From: Siniperca chuatsi
Taxonomy: Eukaryota > Chordata > Actinopteri > Centrarchiformes > Sinipercidae
Assembly (NCBI RefSeq): GCF_020085105.1
Contig: NC_058060.1
Location: 7,943,398-8,007,397, forward strand
Direction: 5' to 3'
Length of the DNA: 64,000 nucleotides
This document shows positions 1 to 50,000 of the stretch, piece by piece. The position numbers and the translations under genes are program-made. The notes under the pieces are model-generated. The model made no database searches. It saw nothing but the letters and a program-made list of their open reading frames with translations, and was not told the DNA's origin. Every line of letters begins with the position of its first letter. The first letter of the stretch is position 1.

Positions 1-24
1 ACATGTTGTTTTGTGTCTCCCCAG

Positions 25-1815
25 GCACCGCAAGTGACTTGACTGCCTGCCAGCTGCGTAACCCCAGCTCCAGCCTCCCACAGGAGGTGGCAGGGGCCAG
101 CGCTCATAGCTCCCACAAACCTGTAGAGGACGCCTTACAAAAGAGGGAGCATCGCTTGATGAAGAACAGGTAAAGACCAGGACCATTCACACTCATCAGC
201 TTGGACATTAAAATGCCCGGACGGTAAATCAGCCATACCGATATTAGCAGCCGATATTAGCTATATTAGGTATATTGGCATCAGTTAAATGGTGGCTCAT
301 AATTAACATGAAATTGCAGTATAGAATGCCAAAGATAGGTCCGACATATTTTTAAGCAATACTGCACTCAGCGTTTTGGGAAAACACGCTTGTTTGCTTT
401 CTTGCTCAAGAGTCAGACGAGAAGATCGATACCACTCTCATGTCTGCACGCTAAATATGAAGCTACAAGCCGGCGGCCGATTAGCTTAGCTTAGCATAAA
501 GACTGGATACAGGGGGGAAGGCACCCACTGCACCAGCAGCTCTGAAGCTAACTAATCAACATGTTATATATTGTTTGTTTAAGAATATCTCCGTTACAGA
601 GTTTTTCCAACAGAGAGCACTGACAAGCACTGCCATGTAAAATGTCCCACTCAATACATGTCTTGGTTACTAAAAACTAAAGGGATCCTTACCACAAGTT
701 TCTAAGTTCTAAGTTTATGTGAAAAAATTAATATCGGCCAATATATTGTTAGAACTCTCAAATATGAATATCGGTATTGGCCTTAAACACATCAGTCTGG
801 CTCTATTGGACACAGTCACTGCATACCTTCTTCCAGTGCCCTTTCTGCTGTGTAATGTAACACAAACACCAAGTGACAATTAATGACATTAACTGCACGT
901 AATAATAAGATCTACAAGCCTATCATCATTCCACCGTGTGACTCTCCTCCATCCAGTGGGTTTAGCTGCTAAATCTTAAGTTGTCTGACCCCCCCATTAT
1001 CTGGTCTGTAATGTTTGGAGTGAAGAGTGAGTAGGCTGACACGACCAACCTTGTGTTTGGAAGTAGGTCAGTTGTATGTGGAGAAGTCTGGTTTGCTGGT
1101 GCGCAAAATTGATTACCTTATGCTTGCCTTTTGCTTGCTCTCTGTAGAAGGCTTTGGGCTTACCGTGTGTTTGCTGTAAACACTGTTGTGTCACTACTGG
1201 GGCGTCCCGGTAGTTCACCTGGTAGAGCGCGTACCATTAATGGCTGCCTAACCTGTCTTTATCTGCAGCTGTCACTGTCCAATAAAGGCAAAATGCCCCA
1301 AAAATGTATCTTAAAAACACTTTATTTCCTCCCACATGATTATTTTACTACGGTCAATCATCATTGAATCGTTTTGGATGCTTTTTAAAAAATTATTATT
1401 TGTTTTTTGGTTTTAGCATCCTCCTCCTTTGGTTGACTCTATTTTGTTAAGTTCGATCCCGAAGGTATCTAATGTCACAAACATGTTCATAATCATCACC
1501 ATCTAAACATTCTGTGCCCACATGAGAAAACCTTTTGTAATTTTTGTAACGTGAGCCTTCTTTTTCCCCTTGGTGCAATCTGATTTATGGCTAGAATCAC
1601 TTCTCTGTTGTATCTGGGAGAAAAGCCAAGAGGGCTTCTTTTTCACGGTAACTGTTGTTGTCGCTTCCAGGGAAGCCGCCCGGGAGTGTCGACGAAAGAA
1701 GAAGGAATATGTGAAATGCCTCGAAAATCGCGTGGCTGTGCTCGAAAATCAAAACAAGACTCTGATTGAGGAGCTCAGAGCCTTAAAAGACATATATCGA
1801 CACAAAGTCGAGTGA
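25..1815 (+). CDS. crem: cAMP-responsive element modulator, 3' part (two last coding exons)
   Basis: Partial gene entering from the left edge, with two coding exons at 25-169 and 1671-1815. The first follows an acceptor (ccccag) and ends in phase 2 at a GTAAAG donor. It encodes the linker before the bZIP domain and the start of the basic region (KREHRLMKNR). The second follows ttccag and encodes REAARECRRKKKEYVKC, then a leucine zipper (L-E-N-R-V-A-V-L-E-N-Q-N), ending in HKVE and a TGA. The HKVE ending is that of CREM DNA-binding domain I; CREB1 ends in HKSD. CREM binds CRE sites (TGACGTCA) as homo- or heterodimers with CREB/ATF1 in the nucleus, acting as activator or repressor depending on isoform. 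The activation and kinase-inducible exons lie outside the window. Position next to ccny supports the crem assignment. The teleost paralogue letter (a or b) cannot be decided. Confidence 0.93.
205..810. repeat. Interspersed repeat rich in ATATCGGC/GCCGATAT motifs
   Basis: Motifs such as accgatattagc and gccgatattagc at the left, and aatatcggcc and atatcggtattggcc at the right, are arranged as partial inverted repeats. This is typical of a non-autonomous DNA transposon common in fish. Edges are uncertain. Confidence 0.5.
1199..1320 (+). mobile_element. tRNA-derived SINE remnant, internally deleted
   Basis: The start gcgtcccggtagttcacctg, followed by gtagagcgcg, looks like a tRNA 5' half with an A box. 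It is followed, without a clear B box, by a tail (cactgtccaataaaggcaaa, then atgcccc) resembling the 3' end of a common fish SINE. The middle, including the GGTTCGA-type B box, appears lost. Confidence 0.5.
1671..1815 (+). CDS. crem: crem terminal coding exon: basic region and leucine zipper
   Basis: The exon completes the split Arg codon from the previous exon, then reads EAARECRRKKK (DNA contacts) and a zipper with heptad leucines. It ends KVE-TGA at 1813-1815. The previous exon is 25-169. A second alternative exon like mammalian DNA-binding domain II was not seen on either side. Confidence 0.93.
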
Positions 1816-2940
1816 TTCTCTCTCTGACGAGAGGAGGAACCGGGATCGTGTGGACTGTTTTGCTGTACTTCTGCGGGGTGTCTTGAGGACTCTGGTTTTG
1901 CTTATGCACATAAAACACACACTCACACAAAACACTCCCTTGTCCTTGCAGTTAAATGTGTTTACACGATGATGTCAATGTTTCTGGCTCTGAATCATCC
2001 ATGCGCCACCACCAGCAAAAACAAGAACCTTGCTTCAGGTCAGGGTTATCATCAGTGAGTATTACGAGGAGCTTACGTCCCTTTTGAACGGGGAGGCTGC
2101 CGTATATATGGACCACCTGCAGACTCGCAACACCTCGCAACACCTTTACTGGAGAGGGAGAATCAAATGCTGAAGGCCCAGCTGCAGCGCTTGAACAACC
2201 CCGAACATCCAAATACCCTGCCTAGATTGGTCACTATCACCTTAACTGCACCGCATTTTACATTCCTTTACGATCCGTTTCATAATTTGGCTCTCTTATA
2301 CAAAAATATATACTATATCATTGATATAGTCTCTATGAGGGTGTCAATCAGGGCTTCACGTTGCAATGTTTGTGTTTTATTTTATTCCACTTCATAAATC
2401 CCGATGCAAGCATACTACCAGATATTAACACCCACTGCATTGATCACCCACCTTCCTTTGTACTTAATGTAGAGACCTACCGGGTTCTGTTGAGCATCTG
2501 TATGAAGACTTATCTGCTTCTAACCTGTGGCAATAATATTTATTTGGGCAAGTTTACACTGCATTTTACTAACGGTGCATAGTTTTTACAAAGAAAGGAG
2601 GGGGGAAAAAGTATTTATCTTAATATAAATTAGTGTATTTTTAGTTAAAAAAACCCCCACACATTTGTGGAAATTGCAGTAATTTATTGTTTTAACTTTT
2701 CTGTGTTTTGCTTCATCTCAGTACACATGGCTAAATTTAGACGTTGTTTATGTAACTACCATTTTAAATGCGGTTGAATTTGAAATTTCATGCAGAAATC
2801 CAGCTTTTTAGTAGTCTCCTCTGTTTCTCTTCTGTAACACCTTAGCTGTTGTCTCGATATGATCACACCTCATTTAAAGGTATCATAAAAGACATATTTT
2901 TAAAATGTATTTGCTTCAATAAAGTTCTTTCTCAGGCTCT
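1816..2940 (+). other. crem: crem 3' UTR
   Basis: Sequence from the crem stop to just past the AATAAA at 2918-2923. It contains a short open frame around 2080-2395 with a zipper-like stretch (ERENQMLKAQLQRLNN, about 2152-2199) that has no clear start or family assignment. Confidence 0.6.
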
Positions 2941-2960
2941 CTGTGTTGTTTTCATACACG
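2918..2960 (+). terminator. crem: crem polyadenylation signal
   Basis: AATAAA at 2918-2923 is followed within 20-40 bases by a GT/T-rich stretch (ctctgtgttgttttc), the usual cleavage and polyadenylation arrangement. Confidence 0.65.
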
Positions 2961-5339
2961 GTAAATATAAGACCTACATGTAGGGACACACTGTTCAGTG
3001 TTAACCAGGGGGCCAGACAGAAAAAGGCCCAACATGACTAGCATTTGTAAAGCAAGTTGTAACCAGTGAGTTCATTTGTTATTAGCTTGAGCTTGAGAGG
3101 GGAAAAGAAGAAAGATATCAGAGCACTTTTATGTTGAATTAATCAACCAATCACTAACACACAAGTTCCATTATGAGGGTCTAATAAAGCTTTTATCGCC
3201 ATGCTGAGTCGCAACCTTGGGTTTCTGCTCGGAACACGATGTGCTGTCCTTTCGGTGATGAGCCTCCTTGATTGCTAGGACTGTCACGGAGAAGCAGAGC
3301 AGTTTCTCCTCTTTCCCATCTTTTATAGATGACAGATATATTGTGAAAGAGCCACGCTATTAGCAAGCAGTGCATGCTGGAAGAAGGGGAAGTAGGATGA
3401 GCATTTAAACACATTTTCCATAAGTCACGTCCAGAGGAATGTGGATGTAACAAGGGGAAGGAAAGACTGGCCTGGTTTTCGGTGATACGGTTAAATTCTC
3501 AAATACTCAAGGATTTGTTGCAGAAAAAAGCACAAGTGTGTAGCTTCTCCAACTTATAGTAGGGCCCAAAACAAATCCTGATATGGCAGGAATGACCACT
3601 AAAGGAAAATGGTAAAGACTTGCAGTTGGAGTTTGTATCTGCTAGAGAAGGCTGATTAATTGTTAAGATAATGGTGATGGAATTTAGCTTTTCTTTTACG
3701 TGGAACACTTCATTTAAAGTTGTTCAAAATGTCTACAGAATCTTTTTATTTATTTTTTTTTGGTGATACATCTTCAATGCTTTGTGGTTGCTTCTTTGTC
3801 ACTCCCCACGTGCAGTTTGTTACGGAGACAACATGGAAACAAAACAACTGAGGAAAGAATCCAATGCCACTGAGACTTGCACTGCACCTGGGCCTATCGT
3901 GAATACTTATTCCCGTCCAGTCGATTAAAAAACCCGGTCAACTTCCACTTTGATAAAACCACACTGTGGAACGCGCTGGTAGGGAAAAGAAATACTCTCT
4001 GAGTGTAGCCATAGTACACCAATTAAAACAGATGGAATGATTTGTACTTTAGACAACAGCAATTCAAATATTGTATGTGGTAATGTCACTGATCATTACA
4101 CGGATTGGTTTGCCTCTCATTCAGCTACAGCACACTCTTTACTCTGTAATCTTGGTGTGCAGAATTTGAAACAATGTGTATCTTCTTAGTAGTCTTAAAA
4201 AAATGAAACTCGAGGATTAGAAGTGATGTGGTGAAAAACATGTTTCAGGTCAAGCGGCTGAAGCAGGCTGTAATGTGGGTGCCCATGAAATGCAATGCAG
4301 CTGCAGTACCAGCAGGTTGCACTACAGCACCATGCCTGATCATGTCAACCAATGTAATCGCCCCAAAAAGCCCACATGCTCATGCATTCTTCAGTCTCCA
4401 GCATCATCAGCGTGCACATATTGTCTCGCATGTCAAGGAAACATCTCAAAGGATCAGGCTATCCCTCGGGGACGTCACTTTGTTTGCGTTAACCTCTACT
4501 AATCCCACTTTATCCTGCAGAGAGATTTAGTAGGCCTATGAGCAGCCATTTCACTCTTGTCACAGGCAAAGCAAAGCCCTTGTGCATTTGTCAGTCATCA
4601 GTCAAAATCAAATAATGAACTTGCACACACAAATATGGGTAAGGAGGAAATGACAGACGTCCATGTTTGGGTCCATAACATGTCATAAACCAGGTATATA
4701 CAGCAGTAACGTTCACCCACCTGTTCAAGCAAGAACACATTTCTATATATTGTTAGTTTATTGTTATTATACTGACTGTAGATAAATACTGGTGTAATGG
4801 ATAAAATCATTGACGGACTTCACCTGAACCCTTGAGAGGGTCTTTTTCTATTCTATTCTATTTCACTGTATCCCCCAAGAGACTGTCATAATTGTCCATT
4901 TATTAGGCCTACATAGTTGTAACCACCCACTTGAACCGGAACCTTTTCCATCGCAGCCACAGCGCTGTACGTTTTTTAACATATGTTTACGTGCTGCCCA
5001 AATATTGTAATTTCTACATGCATACATGTACGACCCTTCTACCACAATGTGGTAACGGGAATATAAAAAACGGCCGGAATACAGAGTGAATGACTGAAGG
5101 TAAAAAAAATAAAAAAGACACTGCTACTGTACATTTTTCGTCGCAAATTGTTTTTAAAAACAACATACAAAGGACAAACAATGCTACAAGGTCCAGGCGT
5201 ATTATATCAAAAGTTGTGGTTAATTTTCTTTTTTCCTCTCTCAAAACACAACTACTGTTATCATAATTGTTTTCTTTTCGTGGGTTTTCGTGGGTGAAAA
5301 AACTGTATATGGAATGCAGCTAAAAGTGCGAAGCAATTT
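2961..5339. other. Intergenic spacer between crem and ccny
   Basis: About 2.4 kb with no supported gene. It is AT-rich, with T-rich runs near 3747-3762 and A-rich runs near 5100-5160. Short open frames here have no recognisable domain, splice structure or codon pattern. Confidence 0.6.
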
Positions 5340-5894
5340 CCTGACTTAATTTTACGAGTAGCACGTGAAAGCAACACAGCAACGGATGTAGCAGCAGCAG
5401 TCTACGGTACATAGGCAACCATGTAGCACTGAGAGCAAAAATATCTTCACCCGACTTGCTGAAGTATCATGTCCTCGTATTAATTCATGTCGCCATAAAG
5501 TAGCAGTGCACCGAAATGTGTCTGTCAGGATAACTGGACGCCCGAACAGAAATTACAAGGCGAGGGATTCGAGTGTGAAACCGAAGCCTGTAACGTAGAG
5601 GCACTGTCTGCCCCCTCCTGGGCGTTTGGAAGGGGACGTTGGGCTACTTTTCTGATTTATTAGCCTACCTTGGCGTTTAATCAGCTTTTCAAATGAGTAC
5701 ACTTGTCCGGATAAGCGTATTTTAGATTCGGGGGAAGGGCGTGTAACGGATACCGGGGGTTGTAACGTTAGTTCGCACCAGGTCTGACTATCCGCGTTAC
5801 CGCCCCGTTTTTTCTCTCTTGTATTAACGCTAACAAGCACGGCCAGGACACTGAAGATACAGTGTTTGGACTATAACAAAAACCTGCTTACACC
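5340..5894 (+). promoter_or_regulatory. ccny: CpG-rich ccny promoter and 5' UTR
   Basis: CG dinucleotides become much denser than in the flanks from about 5340 through the first coding exon (for example taccgccccg and gataccgg). This fits a CpG-island housekeeping promoter with the start of transcription a few hundred bases upstream of the ATG at 5895. No TATA box was evident. The exact start site cannot be read from sequence. Confidence 0.5.
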
Positions 5895-43750
<37,856 letters not shown>

Positions 43751-43869
43751 CACTTGCCGCCTGCAGCACGAAGATAGACCTGTCAGACAATCTGTACTGT
43801 ATTTCTGCCTGGTAAGCAGGCAAACCAGGTGGGCGGCAGTCCTGTGGATCAGTGGTTCTGTCTGGAATA

Positions 43870-43872
<3 letters not shown>

Positions 43873-43903
<31 letters not shown>
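43873..43903. repeat. (AC)n microsatellite in ccny 3' UTR
   Basis: About 15 CA units, roughly 120 bases after the stop codon. Confidence 0.95.
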
Positions 43904-43906
<3 letters not shown>

Positions 43907-46820
43907 TGGCACTTCTGCAAGTGTGATTGCACCCTCTCTGGTTGTTGTACATAAAAGAAGTCCCACTGGCTGCCTGCACTGAACCAAACAGAGCTGAGCT
44001 GAACCAAACTGAAGTTTTAGAGTTTAAGTTGTTGGAATGAAGACCTTGACTGCAGAAGAAACGAAGAGGCCAAACTGAAATACAGCTGGCAATATGAGCG
44101 ACTGTGTGAAGTTGGGAAAAGAAAATAGGAACAAGCTTAATGCGAAATACAACAGATGACAGCGGCAACAGCGCTCCATAATTCCCTCTGAGGCTCGACT
44201 GGCTTGTACGGTTGATTGAGGGAGGCCGTGTACATTCCTTTTAATTTTAATCTTCTGGTTCAGTGAGTTTCTTAGCTGAAGCATGAGATGATTTTTTTTT
44301 TTTTTTTTGGACAGCTTACAGGCACATTTAAAAAAATGTAAAATTCCTCAATTTGTTTCAGTGTTTTGTTGGTGTTTGTGTTCTTTTGCATTCCCATCCA
44401 GCAGAAACCTCTGCCAGCAGATGTAAGCATACGCAAAGGAAAGACATGTACATTCCACTGTTAACCCGAGTGCACAGTTGATACGTTTGACTGGACTACA
44501 TATCATTCGCCCTCGACAAATCATTCTCATTCAGAGAGCTAACACTGAAAAAGCAAGTCAGTGTTAAGCTCAAGGGACGGAACAGTTTCTCTTACAGCAA
44601 GGCCATCCAGCCACCATTCAAATACAGCTATTCACTTAAAGCAATATTCATGCATTGCTTTGTTGTTGTGATTAAATACGATGAAGCATGCATCCTTGGG
44701 AGAAGACTGATTGGAAGACAGTGGGCCGCTAGTCCTGATCAGATGTGAGATATACTGTAGAGCTTATGTTGTACTTAATTCACTGCCATTGTCCTGACCT
44801 GCGGTGCCTGTGATAAGCTAGTTTAACACTTCTCCCATTTCTACTGGAGGAACAGAACAAATAACTCTGGCGTATCTTTTTCTTTAACATTTTGTATGGT
44901 TCTTCCAGCTTACAAAGAAACAGCACAAATGGAATATAGACATTTAGGAGCCACTAAAAGCATGAATCTTCAGGGTTTTTTTTTTTTTTTTTTTTTTGTT
45001 GTTGTAGTTGTTGTACTGGAGAGGACCAAAATGAATGAAAAAGCATTAAGTGACGATTCAAACACTGCTTACAAAAAGATAGATTGTATACATTTTGCTA
45101 AAGTGTCTCTGTACAGTGTAAATACAACACCAGTGTGCAAAATCTGTAGACTGAGGTCGTACTGTAAAAACCAGAATGATGTTAGAATATTTATACTGGA
45201 TCAGTTTTTACTGTACATGAGGACGGTAAATATGTTTGATTCCTTGTTCCTATGACAAATCAAGTAAAGACAAAGGTGAAGTATTAAGATTTAAACGGGA
45301 GACACCACTTAAGATATTTTTTTTTTGTCTGTTTTCTTGTTGCTATGTTTTCACACTGCAGAAAATGCCATGTTTTTATGTGTTACATACTCTATAATAT
45401 ATAGATAATACAAGACAGTTCGGGCTTATTTTATGATTTGTTGTTTTTTCAACCCCACCCCCGGAAGCATTGCCATAATCATATGTTTTTAAGTGGTGAT
45501 GCTTGTTTCTTATGGAGCCCCATAACTGACAAAATGTAGTAAACTTTTCGGACAAGCTTTTACAACATTTTGTCAGCTTTTGGGGGGGCTCTGTAGTTTC
45601 TTGCATTTACTTGATATAAGTGAAACAGTTTTTTTCATGAACAAATCACTTCCTGATTTGCTCTTTTCTTGACATTTCTTAAACCAGAAATAGGGGAACA
45701 TGCAGGGATGAAGTAGAGGGTGAACCTATACAATCACTGAGTTTAATTGGCGTAATTCGTTCTAGTTTTCACACTTGAATGGGTTGATAAAAGTGTGAAG
45801 TAATGCTTCTATTATATAAACTTTATAATAGTGATTGTTTGCCTTTATCAACTGGACTCACATTTTCCTCCCCTACATCACAGAATAGACAGTAAACTAT
45901 ATGCTTAAAAATATGAATGAATCTGAAAAAGACACAAAAATAGCTTCTTTTTTTTTTTGAAAAAGGTCAGATTAAGGTTGAACGTCCCCTCCTTCAAGCT
46001 TCTAGGTTATTTTGTGCATTTCATTGGCAACCTCCACGTCTGTGATTTAAGTTCAGTTGTTTGAAAAGCTACCAGAGTCAGTCAGGTCAGAGAGATTTCC
46101 AACCCTGAGCAGCCGGTGTGAGAAGGGACAGAACCGGACCAAAGTCGTGGACAAATGAAGGACGACCCTGTTCGACGTGTTGCTCTGACCCATCCCACTT
46201 GCACATGGAGTATATGAAAAGGTGTTGGGACTTGGAAAGAGAACTGTTGTTTTGCGTGGTGCTTTGAATGACTGAAATGTGTCTTTAGGAAAGTAACGTT
46301 ACTGGAGTTGCTGTTGTGAGTTCAAACTGTTAGAGGTATTCAAAGATTGTATATCCTATTTATTGTATGTGTGTGTGCATACAGCCCAGTCTGGTGTTTT
46401 CTAGAGCCAGAAGTAAGTGTTGATGCCATGTGGTCAACTATGGTGAGTGCTGAGGTGGAAGATTGACTCCGACAGCAAAGACCTTGGGCCTGTGGCGTCC
46501 TGGCGGCTGGTTACTAGGTGTGTGTCATAGCCTTGTGCACTGAACTCTACCTCTGCATAGAGTTTTACTTTTCCCTTGATTTTTCTTCCTCTCTTCGACG
46601 ACCATTTTTGGATTTCCCATATTCAGCTTTGATCATGACGATTTCCCGTGCTAACATCAGTCAACTGCTGTAGCTGTCACCTTTATTTTTAATTTTTTGT
46701 TTTTCATTGATTGATGTGTTCAACAAGTTGTACTGTATTCTCTTGTTATTGTTGTTATTGTCAGTGTGTTTTCTTTTCAGTGAGCCGGTCATTCTGTTCC
46801 TGTTCTCAGTTTGCCAAACT

Positions 46821-46824
<4 letters not shown>

Positions 46825-46863
<39 letters not shown>
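46825..46863. repeat. (TC)n microsatellite
   Basis: About 19 CT units near the end of the inferred ccny 3' UTR. Confidence 0.95.
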
Positions 46864-46866
<3 letters not shown>

Positions 46867-46977
46867 CTCTTTTTCTCTGTATGTTTTCAACTATGATTTA
46901 TAGAACTGCTCCAAATGCTTCTCTTCTGAAGCAATGTTTAGAAAAACCTGTGCAAGAATTAAACTTTAAAACCTTGC

Positions 46978-47010
46978 AATAAACCCAGCGTATGTATCTT
47001 GTGTAATCTA
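46978..47010 (+). terminator. ccny: ccny polyadenylation signal
   Basis: AATAAA at 46978-46983 followed by gtatgtatcttgtgtaatc, a GT-rich downstream element. Confidence 0.6.
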
Positions 47011-50000
47011 AAATGGTCATTTCACCCAAAGTGGAAAAGGGTAATAGCAATACACACACTTACTCTGAGACCGCCAACCATCATTCATGGTGTTATCACG
47101 AGTGCTTTCCACACTTCTATCACAATATTTCGATATGTACTGTATTGTACAACTGATGTGACTCAGCGGGGTTTCTTCTCCCAGAAAGAACCATTTAAAT
47201 GGCTTAGAGCAAGTGGTAATACAGAGATTACACTCTGCCATATTGTCACTGAGGGACACATTTAATCCTCCGTATTAGCCTTGATTTGCATTTCAATCGC
47301 TGCTCTGGTAATTGCTATACAAGTCAATTCAATGCAATGAAGAGGTGCTGTGAGCTTTGTTGAGAGCAATTGCCAAACATCTCTTATGAGCTACATCAAA
47401 CATTTGAAATACTGTACACAGACACACGAACTCACCTTTGAAACCAAGTCTCTTGGGTTAATAAACACAGTTTACAGTCTCCCATATTTTGTTTGGCTGT
47501 CAGTTTATTTCCTTTCACAGAATTTAAGGAAGTTCAGCGGGTACATAAAGACTGATACATTAAGAGCTTTTATTCAAACAATAGTAAATGAGTGGCCATG
47601 TTGCAAGATGTTGCCTGTTACAGGGAGCAAAACGTGATGTTCCAGATACACAATATCAGATTGTGTAAATGCTACAAAGACAAGTTTCACTTTAAACAAG
47701 AGGAGCCTCATAAGTCAAGACCATTTATTGTTTCTAACAGCTGGAACAGAACAGGTCAATAGTAACACTTATTTTCTCTCAACTTCTTCATGCCATGTTA
47801 TATACAAAACCAAACACTAGGGAGAAAGTGCATGGAGACACAAGGCATTTAACATCACTACATTCAGTGGAGGAATTGGCTGCATGTGGTGGAGTTACCC
47901 AAGTCTCATAAACAATAGGTTAGATCTCTTAACATAGGAAAAGTAAAGAGCCTTGGTAGCGTTTCTGTAGACTGCTATACCTCAATATACAAAATAATTA
48001 GTGAGGTTTTGTTGTTTTGCCAAACTGATTTCTTTAGAGATGCTAAATATGCATCATGCTGGGATTATTGAATTTTTTTTGTAGCTAGCCATATTCATTT
48101 TAGCAAACAGTTGCCAATTTACACAACAGACATGGAGCAACATTAGCATTCCTTTGCAGTTGTGTTTCTGGACACTTGGCAAATGTAAGTCCAATATTCG
48201 ATCTCCCTTTAGCTCTATTTTGGTCTCCACCAAAACATGCTATGTTCACCAGCTATTTGCTATCTTTGTGTGTTTCCCATGTGGTGCTGGCCAGGTAGCG
48301 TACAGTGGGTTTATAAGAACTTTTTTGCTGAAAACAGCGTCCTGCAGCTTCTGGAAACAAGGCTAATGAGAGCCGTGAGACTCAACCAAAACGGTAAAGT
48401 TACGGGCCAGAAAACCAAAACAATTAGCATGAAGACACTAAAACGCTAGAGCTGATGGGAACTGCAGTGTTGAGTGATAACTCTCTGTGGGTTCATCATT
48501 CCGAAAGAATCCTATCATATTACACATTGTCATTTGACTAATTGTTCATATAAAAATATTGTTGATGATGAAACCATGTCTGATCCCTTAAGACTGTAGC
48601 ATTACAGTGTTCCACAGGTGCTGCAGGAAAAAAAACATCCATCACCCACATCCTATAAATCATTTTTATGTCTCAAGGAGTTTTCTGTGGTCCTTTGGTG
48701 ATGAAGTAGATCATAAAAAGTGTGGCAAAAGACAGAAAGTTCCTGATAGAGAGAAAATAGTGAAACAGATCATCACTTTCTCGTTCTGCATCATAATGTT
48801 TAATGACTGTCTTCGTGCCCTGTGGTGCAGTTTGTTGCTCATGAAAGCCTTCTGAAATTCTGTTGGGATGTTTGTGTCACACCTGTGCACTGACACAAGG
48901 GATAGGCTTTTTAGGCACAACAGAAACTAATCTTATAATTATGCTTATGCTAATGGCGAAATGGGGAACAGCTGCAGGATCTGGTAGATGATCAAGTAAT
49001 GACTGTGGCGAGAAATCTCCCCCAAGTAGCAGCTGCTGGACAGGTGGGCAATAGCAGAGTCTGAAATCAAACGATAGGTAGTATACATGGAAATGGCACT
49101 AATTGCTGAGGCTAGAGTCATATATAGGAAGGGGAAGAGGGTGGAAAAGCTCAAACACAGCCATGAATGGAATAATAAATAAAGGCTCAGAGGCTTTATG
49201 GGAACTATTAGCTTACATCGGTGATAAAAAATGAGTAGAAGCACATGAGACAAAAGATAAGGACAAAGAGTTCCTGTCTCCTTGCTTTGTGTAACTGTGA
49301 GGAGTACAGATCAGTCACTGTGGTTATCATTTATTCCATCATTACAAACGAAAGAAAAAAGTATAATGAGTGACGAGTTGCAAATAAAACCAGTACATGT
49401 TTACTTGCTAAACTCTGAATTCAGTAACTGTAAAAACTGTTAAAAAACACTGTATAAGAATGACATTGGGTCTACATCATCATAAACTATGCAGAAGAGA
49501 GAGGCAGTAATATAAACAAAAAAGGTTATACCAAGCATAAAATCTATCAAAATAATATATTTTTTTAATTGTATGCAAGCAGGTGATATGTTTGGAGAAA
49601 GATTTGCATGGGAGTCATAATTACTTGTTGAATATAATATGTGTGTGTATATATAATAATATAATATTTGTGTGTTGTTGCAGGTCATTAGCTCAATCAG
49701 TGAAATTGAAAACAGGTGTGCCTCGTTATCCTGTAAGCAGTAACTGGGCACTCTCAAGTAGTTGAGGGAAGGGTAAAACTGTTCAATAGATGACACTGTA
49801 TTAAATTTGGTGTGCTTAGGTGTGAGCTTGTGTGCTAGTAGCCAACTTTACAAGTAGATGTTACTGTAGGTAAGTATCTTAAATTTGTGTTTTATTTGTT
49901 ATTGAGTATTCTTGGAATGGTTGTACCTATTTACTTCTACCTGCGCTTACCTGAGCAGATGGTATGTTCCAGTTTATATGAGGCTGAAGAGGTAGTTAGT

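Larger units (their letters stand above)
170..1670 (+). other. crem last intron, mostly repeats
   Basis: This is an intron of about 1.5 kb. It holds an AT-rich interspersed repeat (about 205-810) with recurring ATATCGG motifs and a tRNA-headed SINE remnant (1199-1320). No coding sequence is seen. Confidence 0.8.
43751..47000 (+). other. ccny: ccny 3' UTR (about 3.2 kb)
   Basis: No further exon is needed after the stop, and the first convincing polyA signal with GT-rich downstream sequence is at 46978. It contains an (AC)n tract (43873-43903), T-runs and a (TC)n tract (46825-46863). TGTAAATA at 45117-45124 matches the Pumilio recognition motif. UTR extent is inferred, not proved. Confidence 0.6.

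Noticed and set aside
1199..1250. A functional tRNA gene
   Set aside because: Only the 5' half is tRNA-like; no anticodon stem, T arm or B box follows, and the 3' part matches a SINE tail.
1570..1670. In-frame extension upstream of the crem bZIP exon
   Set aside because: The stretch before 1671 reads through intron sequence. A clear ttccag acceptor and phase match with the exon ending at 169 define the true exon start.
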